Origin: Parasphingopyxis lamellibrachiae
GTDB taxonomy: Bacteria; Pseudomonadota; Alphaproteobacteria; Sphingomonadales; Sphingomonadaceae
Reading direction: 5' to 3'
DNA: 64,000 nt
Assembly: GCF_003385775.1 (NCBI RefSeq)
Contig: NZ_QRDP01000004.1
Location: 1,916,957-1,980,956, forward strand
The notes under the pieces are model-generated. The model ran no database searches, was not told where the DNA came from, and worked only from the letters and a program-made list of their open reading frames with translations. Of the stretch, positions 43,655 through 52,694 are shown piece after piece. How positions within the stretch are numbered: position 1 is the first letter of the stretch; every line of letters starts with the position of its first letter. Both the position numbers and the translations under genes were made by a program.

Positions 43655-44704
43655 ATGTCCCTTCTCGAAGCCCGCACCCAGTATAAGCCTTTCGAATATC
43701 CCTGGGCGTTCGATTTCTGGAAACGCCAGCAGCAGATCCACTGGATGCCGGAGGAAGTGCCGCTGGGCGAGGATTGCCGGGACTGGGCGCAGAAGCTCAC
43801 CGAGCATGAGCGCAACCTGCTCACCCAGATCTTCCGCTTCTTCACCCAGGCCGATGTCGAGGTGCAGAATTGCTATCACGACAAATATGGCCGGGTGTTC
43901 AAGCCGACGGAAATAAAAATGATGCTGACCGCGTTCAGCAACATGGAAACCGTGCACATCGCCGCATACAGCCATCTTCTCGACACGATCGGCATGCCGG
44001 AAAGCGAATACGGCATGTTCCTCGAATATGAGGAAATGTCCGCCAAGCATGATTATCTGAACGAGTTCGGCGTCGACAGCGACGAGGATATCGCCAAGAC
44101 GCTCGCCATGTTCGGCGGCTTTACCGAAGGGCTGCAGCTGTTCGCCAGCTTCGCCATGCTGATGAACTTCCCGCGCTTCAACAAGATGAAGGGCATGGGG
44201 CAGATCGTCAGCTGGTCCGTCCGCGACGAGAGCCTGCACTGCGAAGGCATCATCAAGCTGTTCCACGCCTTTTGCGCGGAGCGGAACTGCCTGACGAAAA
44301 ACGTCAAGGAAGAGATTGTCGATTGCTGCCAGAAAACGGTGCGGCTGGAGGATGCGTTTATCGATCTCGCCTTCTCCGAAGGCCCGGTGCCCGGCATGAC
44401 GGCGAAAGAGATCAAGCGCTATATCCGCTACATCGCGGACTGGCGCCTCGGCCAGCTCGGCCTGCCCGCCGTCTATATGATCGAAGACCACCCGCTTCCG
44501 TGGTTAGCCCCGCTGCTGAACGGCGTCGAGCACGCCAACTTCTTCGAAACGCGGGCGACCGAATATTCCAAGGGCGCCACCAGAGGCGACTGGAACCAGG
44601 TCTGGGATTCGTTCGATGAGCGCAAAAAGGGCAAGGCCAATGACGACGAAACCGCCGATGACGGCGAAGATATGTTCGGCGAGAAGAGCGTAGCGGCGGA
44701 GTAG
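43655..44704 (+). CDS. nrdB: Class I ribonucleotide reductase small subunit
   Basis: 349 residues, ferritin-like. It houses the diiron site that generates the radical needed by NrdA. Expected ligand regions are visible: EHERNLL, ETVHIAAYSHLLD, EEMSAKHDYL and SWSVRDESLHCEG. The length is normal and no ATP-cone is fused, so this NrdA/NrdB pair has no cone at all. The C terminus is acidic, as expected for docking to NrdA. Next comes the AT-rich OLD-type gene only 12 bp on. Confidence 0.93.
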   Translation: MSLLEARTQYKPFEYPWAFDFWKRQQQIHWMPEEVPLGEDCRDWAQKLTEHERNLLTQIFRFFTQADVEVQNCYHDKYGRVFKPTEIKMMLTAFSNMETVHIAAYSHLLDTIGMPESEYGMFLEYEEMSAKHDYLNEFGVDSDEDIAKTLAMFGGFTEGLQLFASFAMLMNFPRFNKMKGMGQIVSWSVRDESLHCEGIIKLFHAFCAERNCLTKNVKEEIVDCCQKTVRLEDAFIDLAFSEGPVPGMTAKEIKRYIRYIADWRLGQLGLPAVYMIEDHPLPWLAPLLNGVEHANFFETRATEYSKGATRGDWNQVWDSFDERKKGKANDDETADDGEDMFGEKSVAAE

Positions 44705-44715
44705 GCCGTGCTTGA

Positions 44716-46503
44716 ATGCTGAAGTCTCTCAGTCTTGAGAATTTTCGAGGTTTCTCAAATCATCGAATTGATCTTGGTCTTGAGAATATTCTTATTGGCC
44801 GAAATAACGCTGGAAAAACTACCGTAATTGAAGCTTTGCGTATTTTGTCCGTGGCCCAAGCCCGCGCGCACAACGCAATTTTCATTGCTTGTCCAGAATG
44901 GTTAGATGGCCATTGCACCGGCGCTGGGTTCAAGGCCTCATTAGATACAATCGACTTCAATTACACCAACGTACAACATGCATATGCCACGGAACGCCCA
45001 GCGATAATCAGGGCGAAGCTCAGAAACAATAATGAGGTCCACGCCTACATCGGGACATCTCCTTCCGAAGTATTTTTTCAGTTGCGAAAAGGGCGAGCAA
45101 AAGTTGTTCATCAGCGAGCTGACGTCGGACCACGAACTTTCGGTATCACGAAGGTTATGCCGCCGATCGGATCACTACTCCCAAATGAAAAGCGGATAGC
45201 AAAAGATCGGCTAAACAAGTACTTAGACGGCTATTTGGCTTATCGCCATTTTCGCAATCAACTTTGGGAACGACAACCAGAATATCGAATCTTCGAGAGC
45301 CTCCTTGAGGAAACATGGCAAGGACTAAAAATTCAGCACTTTGAGAATGATCATGGGCCAGCGCGCAATGAATATTCGCTTTTGGTGCGAGAAGGACGAT
45401 ACATTTCAGAGGTTTCTTGGCACGGTCACGGTCTTCAGGCTTGGATGCAAACAATCTGGTTTTTGGCCCGCGTGTCAAAAGATGCGACCGTCGTTTTGGA
45501 CGAGCCTGACGTATATCTTCATGCGGACCTGCAACGTAAGCTCATCAAGGTAATAGAAAATCTCAATTTTCGTCAGTCAATAATCGCTACGCATTCACCC
45601 GAAATTATCTCAGACGTGCCTTTTCAAGATGTCATAGTTGTTCAAAAAGCAGCTCGAACTTCCGGCCCGGCTAACCAAGTTGCGGAAATTCAAGAGTCTC
45701 TTCGTGGCATGGGAAGTCTGCACAGCATACAGCTTTCCAAGCTTGCTCAACGTGGCTTACTCTTGTTCGTCGAAGGCGAAGATAAGCCATTCTTGACTGA
45801 CGTGGCATACAAGTTGGGAAGTCGAGAATTCGACAGCTTAACCCAAATCGCCATTCACAGCATTCAGGGAAAGGGAAATTGGGAACTCGCCCTCGGTGCC
45901 GCCAAGGGCTTAACGGAGGCGTCCTCGGGGGATGTGCAAACTGCACTGCTACTAGACAACGACTACATGCTTGATGTTGAGCGCACAGATTATTTTGAAA
46001 AAGCAAAGAAAGTTGGCTTGGTTCTGAAAATTTGGGACAATAAAGAGATAGAGAACTACTTTATTATTCCAAAGGTAATCGCGAGATATATATCGGATAA
46101 TGTAGAAAAGGTGCCTGATGAAATCCTATTGAGGGTTGAGCAAATCATCTCTGACATTGAAGCGGACTGTAGGAGAAAGCTCACAGGTTGCTATTCTGAT
46201 GTGATTCAAAAAAGTATTTATAAGTTTGAAAAGAAAAGGATAGAACCGTCTACTGCTTTTGAGAGAGCCGAAGCGCTTGTGGAAGATAAAATACAGAGTG
46301 GTATTGGCATCCGAGATATTTACTCAGGCAAACAGATTTTAAGTGCAGCTTCTGCCGCATGTCAGCGGGAATTTGGAGTTAGTTTTTCACCGTTAGCGAT
46401 ATGCAAAGAGGCTAGGATGAGCGAGATTGATCCTGAACTTGCGCATTTCATTAAAGGTATCTCACGAAAAGCAGCGTTGCCTATCGATCTATTTGCCGAT
46501 TAA
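44716..46503 (+). CDS. OLD-family ATP-dependent nuclease (AAA + TOPRIM), foreign composition
   Basis: 595 residues. The ABC-type ATPase has Walker A GRNNAGKTT (28-36), a signature-like SWHGHGLQ (234-241), Walker B VVLDEPD (259-265) and His loop ATHSP (291-295). A TOPRIM nuclease domain follows: FVEGEDK (351-357), LLLDNDY (411-417) and KEIENYF. OLD-type nucleases act in phage defence, sometimes alone (class 1) and sometimes with a UvrD-like partner such as GajB; no partner is seen. Codon use is clearly AT-rich against a GC-rich background, so recent transfer is likely. No ribosome site is evident; it may be coupled to nrdB. Confidence 0.88.
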   Translation: MLKSLSLENFRGFSNHRIDLGLENILIGRNNAGKTTVIEALRILSVAQARAHNAIFIACPEWLDGHCTGAGFKASLDTIDFNYTNVQHAYATERPAIIRAKLRNNNEVHAYIGTSPSEVFFQLRKGRAKVVHQRADVGPRTFGITKVMPPIGSLLPNEKRIAKDRLNKYLDGYLAYRHFRNQLWERQPEYRIFESLLEETWQGLKIQHFENDHGPARNEYSLLVREGRYISEVSWHGHGLQAWMQTIWFLARVSKDATVVLDEPDVYLHADLQRKLIKVIENLNFRQSIIATHSPEIISDVPFQDVIVVQKAARTSGPANQVAEIQESLRGMGSLHSIQLSKLAQRGLLLFVEGEDKPFLTDVAYKLGSREFDSLTQIAIHSIQGKGNWELALGAAKGLTEASSGDVQTALLLDNDYMLDVERTDYFEKAKKVGLVLKIWDNKEIENYFIIPKVIARYISDNVEKVPDEILLRVEQIISDIEADCRRKLTGCYSDVIQKSIYKFEKKRIEPSTAFERAEALVEDKIQSGIGIRDIYSGKQILSAASAACQREFGVSFSPLAICKEARMSEIDPELAHFIKGISRKAALPIDLFAD

Positions 46504-46551
46504 ATCGTTCCTAAATGGATTTGGAATTGCCGGATTGCAGTATCTTTACCC

Positions 46552-47175
46552 TCACCCACACCAGCTCCGTCGCCCGCCCGCATAGGGCCGGGCCAGCCCT
46601 TCGCCAATCAGCATGTCGCCCACCGGCTGGCCGCTCACCTCTACCCGTCGCAAAAGCCGCCCATAGCGATCCCGGTCGCGGCCTGCCCTGTGCAGGGTGA
46701 CTGCGCCTGAATTCAGCAGATCATGCAGCCGGGATTTGGCCGCCTGGCCCAGCCGCTCTTCCTCGGCGCAGCGAGCGGGGTGCAGCTCTGGCGTGTCGAT
46801 ATCGAGGATGCGGATCTTTTCGCCCTCCATCCAGAAGGTATCGCCATCGACCACGCAGTTGATACGCCGCCCCGATCCGCACATGCTGAAACGGATCGCG
46901 GGCGCACCGCCTGACAGAAGCGATTGCGGTGCAGAGAAGGGCGCGGCCCCTTCAAAACTGCCGCTGCGCTCCGCCCATTCCAGCCCCCACATGCCGATAA
47001 TCGCTGCGATCAGCGCCAGCATCAGCATATAGGGCCAGCCCAGCGGCTGTTTTCGCCGCCCGCCCTGCCGATAACTCGCCGGATGCCCGGCCAGATAATA
47101 GCGCGGCGACAGGTATCGGCGCGGCGCGCGCCTCCGGTAGCGGCTATTCCGCTTGGGATAGGGCAGTCTTGCCAT
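46552..47175 (-). CDS. Thermonuclease-like (SNase) membrane-anchored protein
   Basis: 207 residues: a strongly basic Arg-rich N terminus, one membrane segment (about residues 47-68), and a staphylococcal-nuclease-like domain with CVVDGDTFWMEGEKIRILDIDTPE, then AGRDRDRYGRLL. The catalytic Arg/Glu positions appear to be in place, so it may cleave nucleic acid in the envelope. ATG 47175 follows GGTGG. It converges with the OLD-type gene. Confidence 0.8.
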   Translation of the reverse strand: MARLPYPKRNSRYRRRAPRRYLSPRYYLAGHPASYRQGGRRKQPLGWPYMLMLALIAAIIGMWGLEWAERSGSFEGAAPFSAPQSLLSGGAPAIRFSMCGSGRRINCVVDGDTFWMEGEKIRILDIDTPELHPARCAEEERLGQAAKSRLHDLLNSGAVTLHRAGRDRDRYGRLLRRVEVSGQPVGDMLIGEGLARPYAGGRRSWCG

Positions 47176-47305
47176 GCCAGCCACCCTGCCCCGCAAAGCA
47201 CAAAATTCGCGTTAACCCCCCATCCCGTTTGAGCCAGATCAAGGTAGCGGGCGGGTTTTGCGGCCAGATATTGCCCATGAACCCTACAATCCAGGAGCCA
47301 TTGTC

Positions 47306-47638
47306 ATGACCAGCCTTTCCCCCGATACCGCGAAACCGCGCCTCGAAACGCAGCTTGCCGAGCTGGAGGCGCGGAAGGCGCATATTGCGCGCGATCTGGC
47401 CGAGCCGCTCAACGCCGATTCCAGCGAACAGGCGGTCGAGATGGAGGATGATGAGTCGCTCGAGGCGCAGGCGCTGCTCGTCACGCGCGAAATTACCTCG
47501 GTCAAACGCGCGCTCGCCCGGATCGACGAGGGCGAATATGGCATCTGCGTGCGCTGCGGCGGGGATATCAACCCGGCCCGCCTCGATGCGCGGCCCGAAG
47601 CGGCGCTGTGCATCGCCTGCGCGTCGAAAGAGGGGTAG
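47306..47638 (+). CDS. DksA/TraR-type C4 zinc-finger protein (second copy)
   Basis: 110 residues, acidic and helical, with zinc-binding Cys81, Cys84, Cys102 and Cys105 (CVRCGGDINP ... LCIAC). It resembles the short DksA-like protein at 35344-35685. AGGAG lies ahead of ATG 47306. Its target may be RNA polymerase, but the N-terminal coiled coil is short. Confidence 0.82.
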   Translation: MTSLSPDTAKPRLETQLAELEARKAHIARDLAEPLNADSSEQAVEMEDDESLEAQALLVTREITSVKRALARIDEGEYGICVRCGGDINPARLDARPEAALCIACASKEG

Positions 47639-47655
47639 GAAGAGGGCGCTCTATA

Positions 47656-47725
47656 CCTGACAGGCCAGCCTATGCCTGACAGGCGAGCGCGGCGATTTCC
47701 TGCTAAGGAAGTCCTGACAGACAAA
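47656..47725. repeat. Composite palindromic repeat, copy H (remnant)
   Basis: Two CCTGACAGGC boxes, then CGCGGCGATTTCCTGCTAAGGAAGTCCTGACAGACAAA. Only a right end with its ATTTCC hairpin remains. It is the only copy between genes in the same direction. Confidence 0.65.
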
Positions 47726-47739
47726 TTTGGAGAAGTTCG

Positions 47740-48279
47740 ATGCGTTTGCTGACCCTTTTCGCAGCCTTGCTGGCCGTTGGCGCCGCGCCGCTGGCGGCGC
47801 AGCCCGCACCGCCGCCCGAACCTGCCTCCGTCGCCGTCGAACAGCTGCGCCATGCGATCGGCCTGTGGAATGTGGAAACCGATTTCGTCGCCGCCGATGG
47901 CAGCGTGGCCCGCACCCTTATCGGCCAGTACCGCTTCGGCTGGGTCGTACCGGACCGGGTGGTTTCCGGCATGAGCACGATCCCGGAACTCAACCAGGCA
48001 TCGGCGATCCTCTTTTTCGTCCGCCCGGGGCGCAGCGAGATCGAGATGGCCTCGGTCGGGGCGGACGGCCATTTGTGGCGGATGATCGGCCCCGATGACG
48101 GCGAAACCCGCACGACGCCGAACACGGTGATGGTGGACGGGTCCACCCTCATGCTGCGCTTCACCCGGTACGATGTGACGCCGGACAGTTTCCGCTCGCG
48201 CATGGAACGGTCGACCGATGGCGGCCAGACATGGAGCCTCGGCAACCGCCAGCGGTTCGTCCGCGCAGAGGGTGAATAG
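47740..48279 (+). CDS. Secreted protein of unknown function
   Basis: 179 residues with a signal peptide ending at PLAAQ. The mature part contains LRHAIGLWNVETDFV and a final ERSTDGGQTWSLGNRQRF, a layout like DUF1579-type lipocalin-like proteins, but I cannot assign it firmly. It stands alone downstream of a repeat remnant. Confidence 0.65.
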   Translation: MRLLTLFAALLAVGAAPLAAQPAPPPEPASVAVEQLRHAIGLWNVETDFVAADGSVARTLIGQYRFGWVVPDRVVSGMSTIPELNQASAILFFVRPGRSEIEMASVGADGHLWRMIGPDDGETRTTPNTVMVDGSTLMLRFTRYDVTPDSFRSRMERSTDGGQTWSLGNRQRFVRAEGE

Positions 48280-48420
48280 GGCCCGTTTCGGCGTACGGGG
48301 ACAACGGCCCGTCCCCTCCGCCCACGAATTTCCGACCGTTGTCTCATATTCATGAAACCGGGCGGCCCCCTGCGCGTTGAGGCCCCGACAGCGACGCCCT
48401 GTTCACGAAAGGAATTTCCG

Positions 48421-48795
48421 ATGCGTATTGCCAGTCTCGCTTTTGCGGCGACAGTTCTCGCCGCCACCTCCGGCCCGGCTCTGGCCGGGCCGCCCGCCCA
48501 TGCTCCCGCCTGGGGCCAGCGCGCGAACGAAGCGCAGGTAACCCCCATCGTCTATCGCCGCGACCGGGATCGCCATCGCGGCTATCAGGGCCGCATCTGG
48601 CGCGACGACGAGGGCCGTTATCGCTGCCGCCGGGAAGACGGCACTGTCGGCCTGCTGATCGGCGGCGCTGCCGGCGCCCTTGTCGGCCGCGAAATCGATG
48701 GCGGCCGCGACCGGACGGTCGGCACCATTGTCGGCGCTGCGGCCGGCGCGCTGATCGGCCGCGAAATCGATCGCAGCGATTCCCGCTGCGAATAG
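48421..48795 (+). CDS. Glycine-zipper 2TM envelope protein
   Basis: 124 residues with a signal peptide ending near ALAG. A basic middle part (YRRDRDRHRGYQGRIW) and a duplicated glycine zipper GLLIGGAAGALVGREIDGG / GTIVGAAAGALIGREID follow. It matches the glycine-zipper 2TM domain family of small outer-membrane or envelope proteins. AAGGA precedes the ATG. Confidence 0.8.
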   Translation: MRIASLAFAATVLAATSGPALAGPPAHAPAWGQRANEAQVTPIVYRRDRDRHRGYQGRIWRDDEGRYRCRREDGTVGLLIGGAAGALVGREIDGGRDRTVGTIVGAAAGALIGREIDRSDSRCE

Positions 48796-48898
48796 GGGCC
48801 TGCACCCCAGCCGCGCTCTTCCCCTGCCGCCCGGCCCGGCCTAGACGGTTATGGCCTGAAGCTCTCCGGGAAAGCCGGACCGGGCAGCGGAGGATGGA

Positions 48899-49345
48899 GT
48901 GGACGCACCGCCAACACAGTATCGCGTGATCGAGAGGGACGGGAAGCTTATCGTCCTCGACGCGCGCACCAACCTGCCACCCAAACAGGCCGCCGACATG
49001 CATCCGGGCCGGGCGACGGACCGCCTGCCCGAGCGCATATCGGCCAGCGAGCTGTTACGGGACCATGCCGCCGACACGGAGGCCGGGTCGCAGTCGGCAG
49101 AGCAAAGCGGAATGGCAAGCCATATAACGGACCGGTTCGAGCAAGCAGTCAATGCTCGCTATCGTCCTGCATCCGGCGGCGAGGAAGATAAGCAGATAAC
49201 CCCCATGCAAGTCGGCATGTTCGGCTTTGCGGTCTTCATGGTGCTGGGAATTTCGATCGGCGGCTTTACCGGTTTTCTTGTCGGTGCAGTCGCCATAATC
49301 ATCGCGGGCAATCTTGCCATGAAAGCCCGGAAAGACGTGCTCTAG
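48899..49345 (+). CDS. Small protein with two C-terminal membrane segments
   Basis: 148 residues, GTG start with GGAGG upstream. A soluble N-terminal part begins PPTQYRVIERDGKLIVLDARTN. Two hydrophobic segments close the protein (FGFAVFMVLGISIGGF and FLVGAVAIIIAGNLAM). Family not recognised. Its stop overlaps by 3 nt the stop of the converging SOUL gene. Confidence 0.65.
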   Translation: MDAPPTQYRVIERDGKLIVLDARTNLPPKQAADMHPGRATDRLPERISASELLRDHAADTEAGSQSAEQSGMASHITDRFEQAVNARYRPASGGEEDKQITPMQVGMFGFAVFMVLGISIGGFTGFLVGAVAIIIAGNLAMKARKDVL

Positions 49346-49926
49346 GCGACCGGGATCAGGATCTCGTTGCGGCGCATCGGCCCCGGGATAAAGGGCGAAT
49401 TGTAAAAGGCATATTCGACATCGCCAGCCGGCTCGAGGCTGTTCGCCGCCATCCATTCGCGCAGCGCCGCCTCATTTTCGGCCAGCGCCGCATCGTCGGC
49501 ATTGCCCGAAAAACGGATGGCCGCCAACTTGCGACCCGGTTGTTCGTTCAGCTTCACGCCCGGTGAAGGATCGGGCAGGTCCGCTTCGCCGAGTTTCGCC
49601 GGCATGACGAAACGGGTCCGCCAGCCCTCATCCGCGCGGTTGGAGAGGACAGGCGATGTCATCGCGATTTTCTTGCCCGGCCGGGAACGGGCGAAGATAT
49701 AGTCGGCTAGCACCCGGAATCCGTTCCCAAGCGCCGTCTCGCGCTGGCCGTTCTGCACCGTTTCGGCGACCATCATCGCCGGATAGGCGCGCAAAGCGAA
49801 CCGACCCTCGTCGATCAGCAGATCGTAATCCGGCTTCTCGTTGTTGCGCTCGTTGAGATAATAGGCGGCCGCAGCCACCGCCGCCGTGCCAGCCGCTGCT
49901 GCGGCAATCCATCGTGCTTTTCCCAT
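49342..49926 (-). CDS. SOUL heme-binding protein
   Basis: 194 residues with an N-terminal membrane anchor (AAAAAGTAAVAAAAYYL) and a SOUL/HBP domain: FALRAYPAMMVAETV, IAMTSPVLSNR, and a C-terminal YAFYNSPFIPGPMRRNEI typical of the family. It probably binds heme or other tetrapyrroles in the periplasm. ATG 49926 is chosen; a start 12 codons earlier is possible. Confidence 0.85.
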   Translation of the reverse strand: MGKARWIAAAAAGTAAVAAAAYYLNERNNEKPDYDLLIDEGRFALRAYPAMMVAETVQNGQRETALGNGFRVLADYIFARSRPGKKIAMTSPVLSNRADEGWRTRFVMPAKLGEADLPDPSPGVKLNEQPGRKLAAIRFSGNADDAALAENEAALREWMAANSLEPAGDVEYAFYNSPFIPGPMRRNEILIPVA

Positions 49927-49977
49927 AGGCTCGCTTGTGCCGGGATTTCCGGCCCGGCGCAAGGAAAGCGACGCGGA

Positions 49978-50397
49978 TCAGAAGCCGTCGGCAAAGGCCG
50001 CATTACCGACAAAGCCGAGCCTGGTTACCTCGGCACGGCTGATATCGGCCAGAATCTCGTCGACATCCTCGTACCGGGCGTTCGGAGCAGCCATTATCTC
50101 GAGCAGCGGCAGGCCGGGATCGGCCGCCATCCGCTCCAGCCTCGCGACAAGGCCGGCCCGGGATACCGCCTCGCCATCCCAGCTGAGCGCGCCCGACGGG
50201 CCGATCGCCAGCGCATGGGAGGGCGGCGGCACGCCCGCGGTCGCCGGGCCGACAGGCAGCTCGAGCGGTACCTTGTGGTTCATCACCGGCAAGGCAAGCA
50301 GGAACATGACAAGAAGCACGAGCAGCACATCGATAAAGGGTGTCGTATTGATCTCCCGCATCGGCTCCGCATTCGGAAACGGTTTGAGACTTGCCAT
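49978..50397 (-). CDS. ExbD/TolR-family biopolymer transport protein
   Basis: 139 residues, one membrane segment (FIDVLLVLLVMFLLALPV) preceded by the family's INTTPFIDVLLVLLV Asp, and a periplasmic domain with DILADISRAEVTRLGF. ExbD couples proton flow to TonB. No ExbB or TonB gene is near, so it may serve the receptors from a distance. ATG 50397 has AGGG at good spacing; ATG 50403 is too close to it. Confidence 0.85.
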   Translation of the reverse strand: MASLKPFPNAEPMREINTTPFIDVLLVLLVMFLLALPVMNHKVPLELPVGPATAGVPPPSHALAIGPSGALSWDGEAVSRAGLVARLERMAADPGLPLLEIMAAPNARYEDVDEILADISRAEVTRLGFVGNAAFADGF

Positions 50398-50519
50398 CGT
50401 CATTATCCCTTTCTGGTTCCAGTTTGGATGATATACCATATCTTCTGTATAATGAGAAATGACCTCATCCGGCGGCTTTCGGCTTGACGCAAAGGCCGTG
50501 GCGCGCAACCTTCATTGCC

Positions 50520-50957
50520 ATGACAGACACCGGCTATATCGATCCGAGCCGCGCCAATTTCGAGGCGTTCAAGGCCCTCGACCGCGACGAACCGGTCGCC
50601 ATGCTGAATCTTGTGCGTTTTCGCGAAAAGGCAGCCTATCCCGAAGGCCATCCGCTCGCCGGCAAGGGCCTGAGCGGCGCGGAAGCCTATGCCCATTATG
50701 GCAAGGATAGCGGCCCGGTCTTCGAGCGGGTGGGCGGAACGGTGCTTTGGTCAGGCGAGCCCCAGACCATGGTCATCGGCCCGGAGGATGAGCGCTGGGA
50801 CACGGCGTTCGTCGCCCGTTACCCGACGGCCGGCGCGTTTCTTGCCATGGTGACCGATCCCGAATACCGCAAAGCCGTCGTCCATCGCCAGGCTGCGGTC
50901 GAAACTTCGCGTCTGATCCGCCACAAGCTGCGCGAGGCCGGCAAGGGCTTCGGTTAG
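50520..50957 (+). CDS. DUF1330 family protein
   Basis: 145 residues, soluble. It has a ferredoxin-like fold pattern with EPVAMLNLVRFREKA, AYAHYG, and VTDPEYRKAVVHRQAAVETSRLI, as in DUF1330 dimeric alpha-beta barrel proteins. No activity is known. Confidence 0.75.
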   Translation: MTDTGYIDPSRANFEAFKALDRDEPVAMLNLVRFREKAAYPEGHPLAGKGLSGAEAYAHYGKDSGPVFERVGGTVLWSGEPQTMVIGPEDERWDTAFVARYPTAGAFLAMVTDPEYRKAVVHRQAAVETSRLIRHKLREAGKGFG

Positions 50958-50972
50958 GGCGAAAAAGCGGCG

Positions 50973-51194
50973 CTAGAAGAGTCCGCCGCCCAGCATCAGC
51001 CGCAAAATTCCGATGATGATGACGACCATGCACAGGTTGCGCCCGCCATTGCTGCTCGAAAGCAGGCCGAGGACGAGACCGACAAAGGCCACGGGGAGCA
51101 TGAGCCAGTTGACCCAGCCGAGTAGCGGGATGAGGCCGACAAAGGCCAGTAAAGCCGCGACAAGCCCGACCAGGATTGAAACTATGTTGAGCAT
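50973..51194 (-). CDS. Small membrane protein
   Basis: 73 residues with three hydrophobic segments (ILVGLVAALLAFVGLIPL, WLMLPVAFVGLVLGLL, MVVIIIGILRLMLGG) and a Ser-Ser-Ser-Asn-Gly-Gly turn. It looks like a conserved inner-membrane microprotein; function unknown. Confidence 0.65.
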   Translation of the reverse strand: MLNIVSILVGLVAALLAFVGLIPLLGWVNWLMLPVAFVGLVLGLLSSSNGGRNLCMVVIIIGILRLMLGGGLF

Positions 51195-51312
51195 CGCATT
51201 GGCACCTGTGGTTCGTGAACACTGACTGTATTAGTGATATAGGTCACATAGTTTGCGGATCAAGGCCGTTATGCGATATGCCATTTACGACACTGAAGGG
51301 GAAACAGACGAT

Positions 51313-51807
51313 ATGCGGACGGGATATATTGCGCTGGCGATGCTTGCGCTCACGGCATGCGGCGGATCGGACGAGCAGGTATTTACCGGCCCCGATGGCG
51401 AAGAAGTTCGCATCGAGCGCGGCGGCGACGGCACCACGACCTATAGCAGCACAGACGGCGAGGCGACGATCACCACCGGAGAGGCCGGTGCGGCGATGCC
51501 GGCCGGCCTCCCCGCCTATCCGGGCGCCGAAACCGCCGGCGGCCTCAACATCAACAGCACGGGCCGCGATGGCGGATCGGGCCAGATCTCGAGCTTTCAG
51601 ACGAGCGATTCTCCGGCGGACGTGATCGCCTTTTACAGAGCGGCTCTGGAACGCGGGGGATACCGGATCGCCGCGAACATGGATTTTGGCGAAACGCACA
51701 TGATCTCGGCTTCGCGGCCGGACAATAGCGGCGGCATCCAGATCACGGCGACGGGTGCGGGCGGCCGGGGCACGACGGTGTCGATCATCGCCGGCCAGGA
51801 AGGCTAG
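51313..51807 (+). CDS. Lipoprotein of the FY-domain trio, member 1
   Basis: 164 residues, lipobox LTAC near residue 16. A low-complexity acidic stretch leads to LPAYPGAETAGGL and ISSFQTSDSPADVIAFYRAALERGGYRI. This element (hydrophobic-TSDSPxDVxxFY, then GxY) recurs in the next two genes. The family is probably a beta-alpha-beta envelope module of unknown role. The start is ATG 51313, where the signal begins; no strong ribosome site is seen. Confidence 0.7.
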   Translation: MRTGYIALAMLALTACGGSDEQVFTGPDGEEVRIERGGDGTTTYSSTDGEATITTGEAGAAMPAGLPAYPGAETAGGLNINSTGRDGGSGQISSFQTSDSPADVIAFYRAALERGGYRIAANMDFGETHMISASRPDNSGGIQITATGAGGRGTTVSIIAGQEG

Positions 51808-51849
51808 CGCTCAGGCGAAGAATTTACCGGATTTACAGGAGAAGATGCG

Positions 51850-52560
51850 ATGAAACAGGCGATGGGCCTGGCTGTGCTGCTGGTAACGCTGGCAGGCTGT
51901 AGCGGAACGGCGGAAGAGGGCAGCGGCGGCACCGGCAGCGAACAGGCGGCCGAGGTTGTCAGCTATGAACCGGCTGAAGATTTCTCCAATGGCACACCCG
52001 GCTATGCCGCCGCCGATGCCGAAACCGTCGAAATGGACGAGCTTGGGGGCGGTACGCAGCGGACGAAATTCCGCACCAACGACGCGATTGGCGATGTCTA
52101 TGACTATTACGCCTTTGTGCTTGGGGACCGGGGCTACACGCTCAATCATTTCGGGCTGACCGCCGAGACTAGCACCGGCGAACAGCTGGGCCGTTTCACC
52201 GTTCGTGACTCGAATGACGGACTGAGCCGGTTCGAAATGCTGACCAATGCCGAGATGATCAACACGCCCGGCGCGGACATGGCCGTGGATGTGCCCGCCT
52301 TTCCCGGCGTCGATCCGGCCGATGTGACGGTCGAAGAGGGAATGGGCTATGCGAACAAAATTAGCTTTACGGCCGAGGCATCGGCGGCCGACATACTCGC
52401 TTTCTATCGCAGCGCCTTTTCTGGAAACGGATTTACGGTCTCGCGGCTGGCCATGCGGGCGATCGACGAGACGGGACAGATGCCCAACCTGAACGTTGTC
52501 AGCGGAGAGCCTTTCCGGGGCGACCATGCGACCGAGGTGGAGTTGCAGGCCTATGAATAA
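51850..52560 (+). CDS. Lipoprotein of the FY-domain trio, member 2 (two domains)
   Basis: 236 residues, lipobox LAGC near residue 17. Two copies of the shared element are seen: FRTNDAIGDVYDYYAFVLGDRGYTL and SFTAEASAADILAFYRSAFSGNGF, the second preceded by PAFPGVDP. It begins 42 bp after member 1 and has AGGAG upstream, so it is likely in the same transcript. Confidence 0.72.
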   Translation: MKQAMGLAVLLVTLAGCSGTAEEGSGGTGSEQAAEVVSYEPAEDFSNGTPGYAAADAETVEMDELGGGTQRTKFRTNDAIGDVYDYYAFVLGDRGYTLNHFGLTAETSTGEQLGRFTVRDSNDGLSRFEMLTNAEMINTPGADMAVDVPAFPGVDPADVTVEEGMGYANKISFTAEASAADILAFYRSAFSGNGFTVSRLAMRAIDETGQMPNLNVVSGEPFRGDHATEVELQAYE

Positions 52561-52694
52561 GGCTGGCTGAATGGGGCCCGCGGGCAGGCAATGGTGAAGA
52601 AATCGTAAAATATTCGCCCGTTCACCATGTTTCTGAACGCTTTGGTAACCTTTACCCGCGAAAATCCGTCGCTTCCGATCAGGAGCTGCGGACC

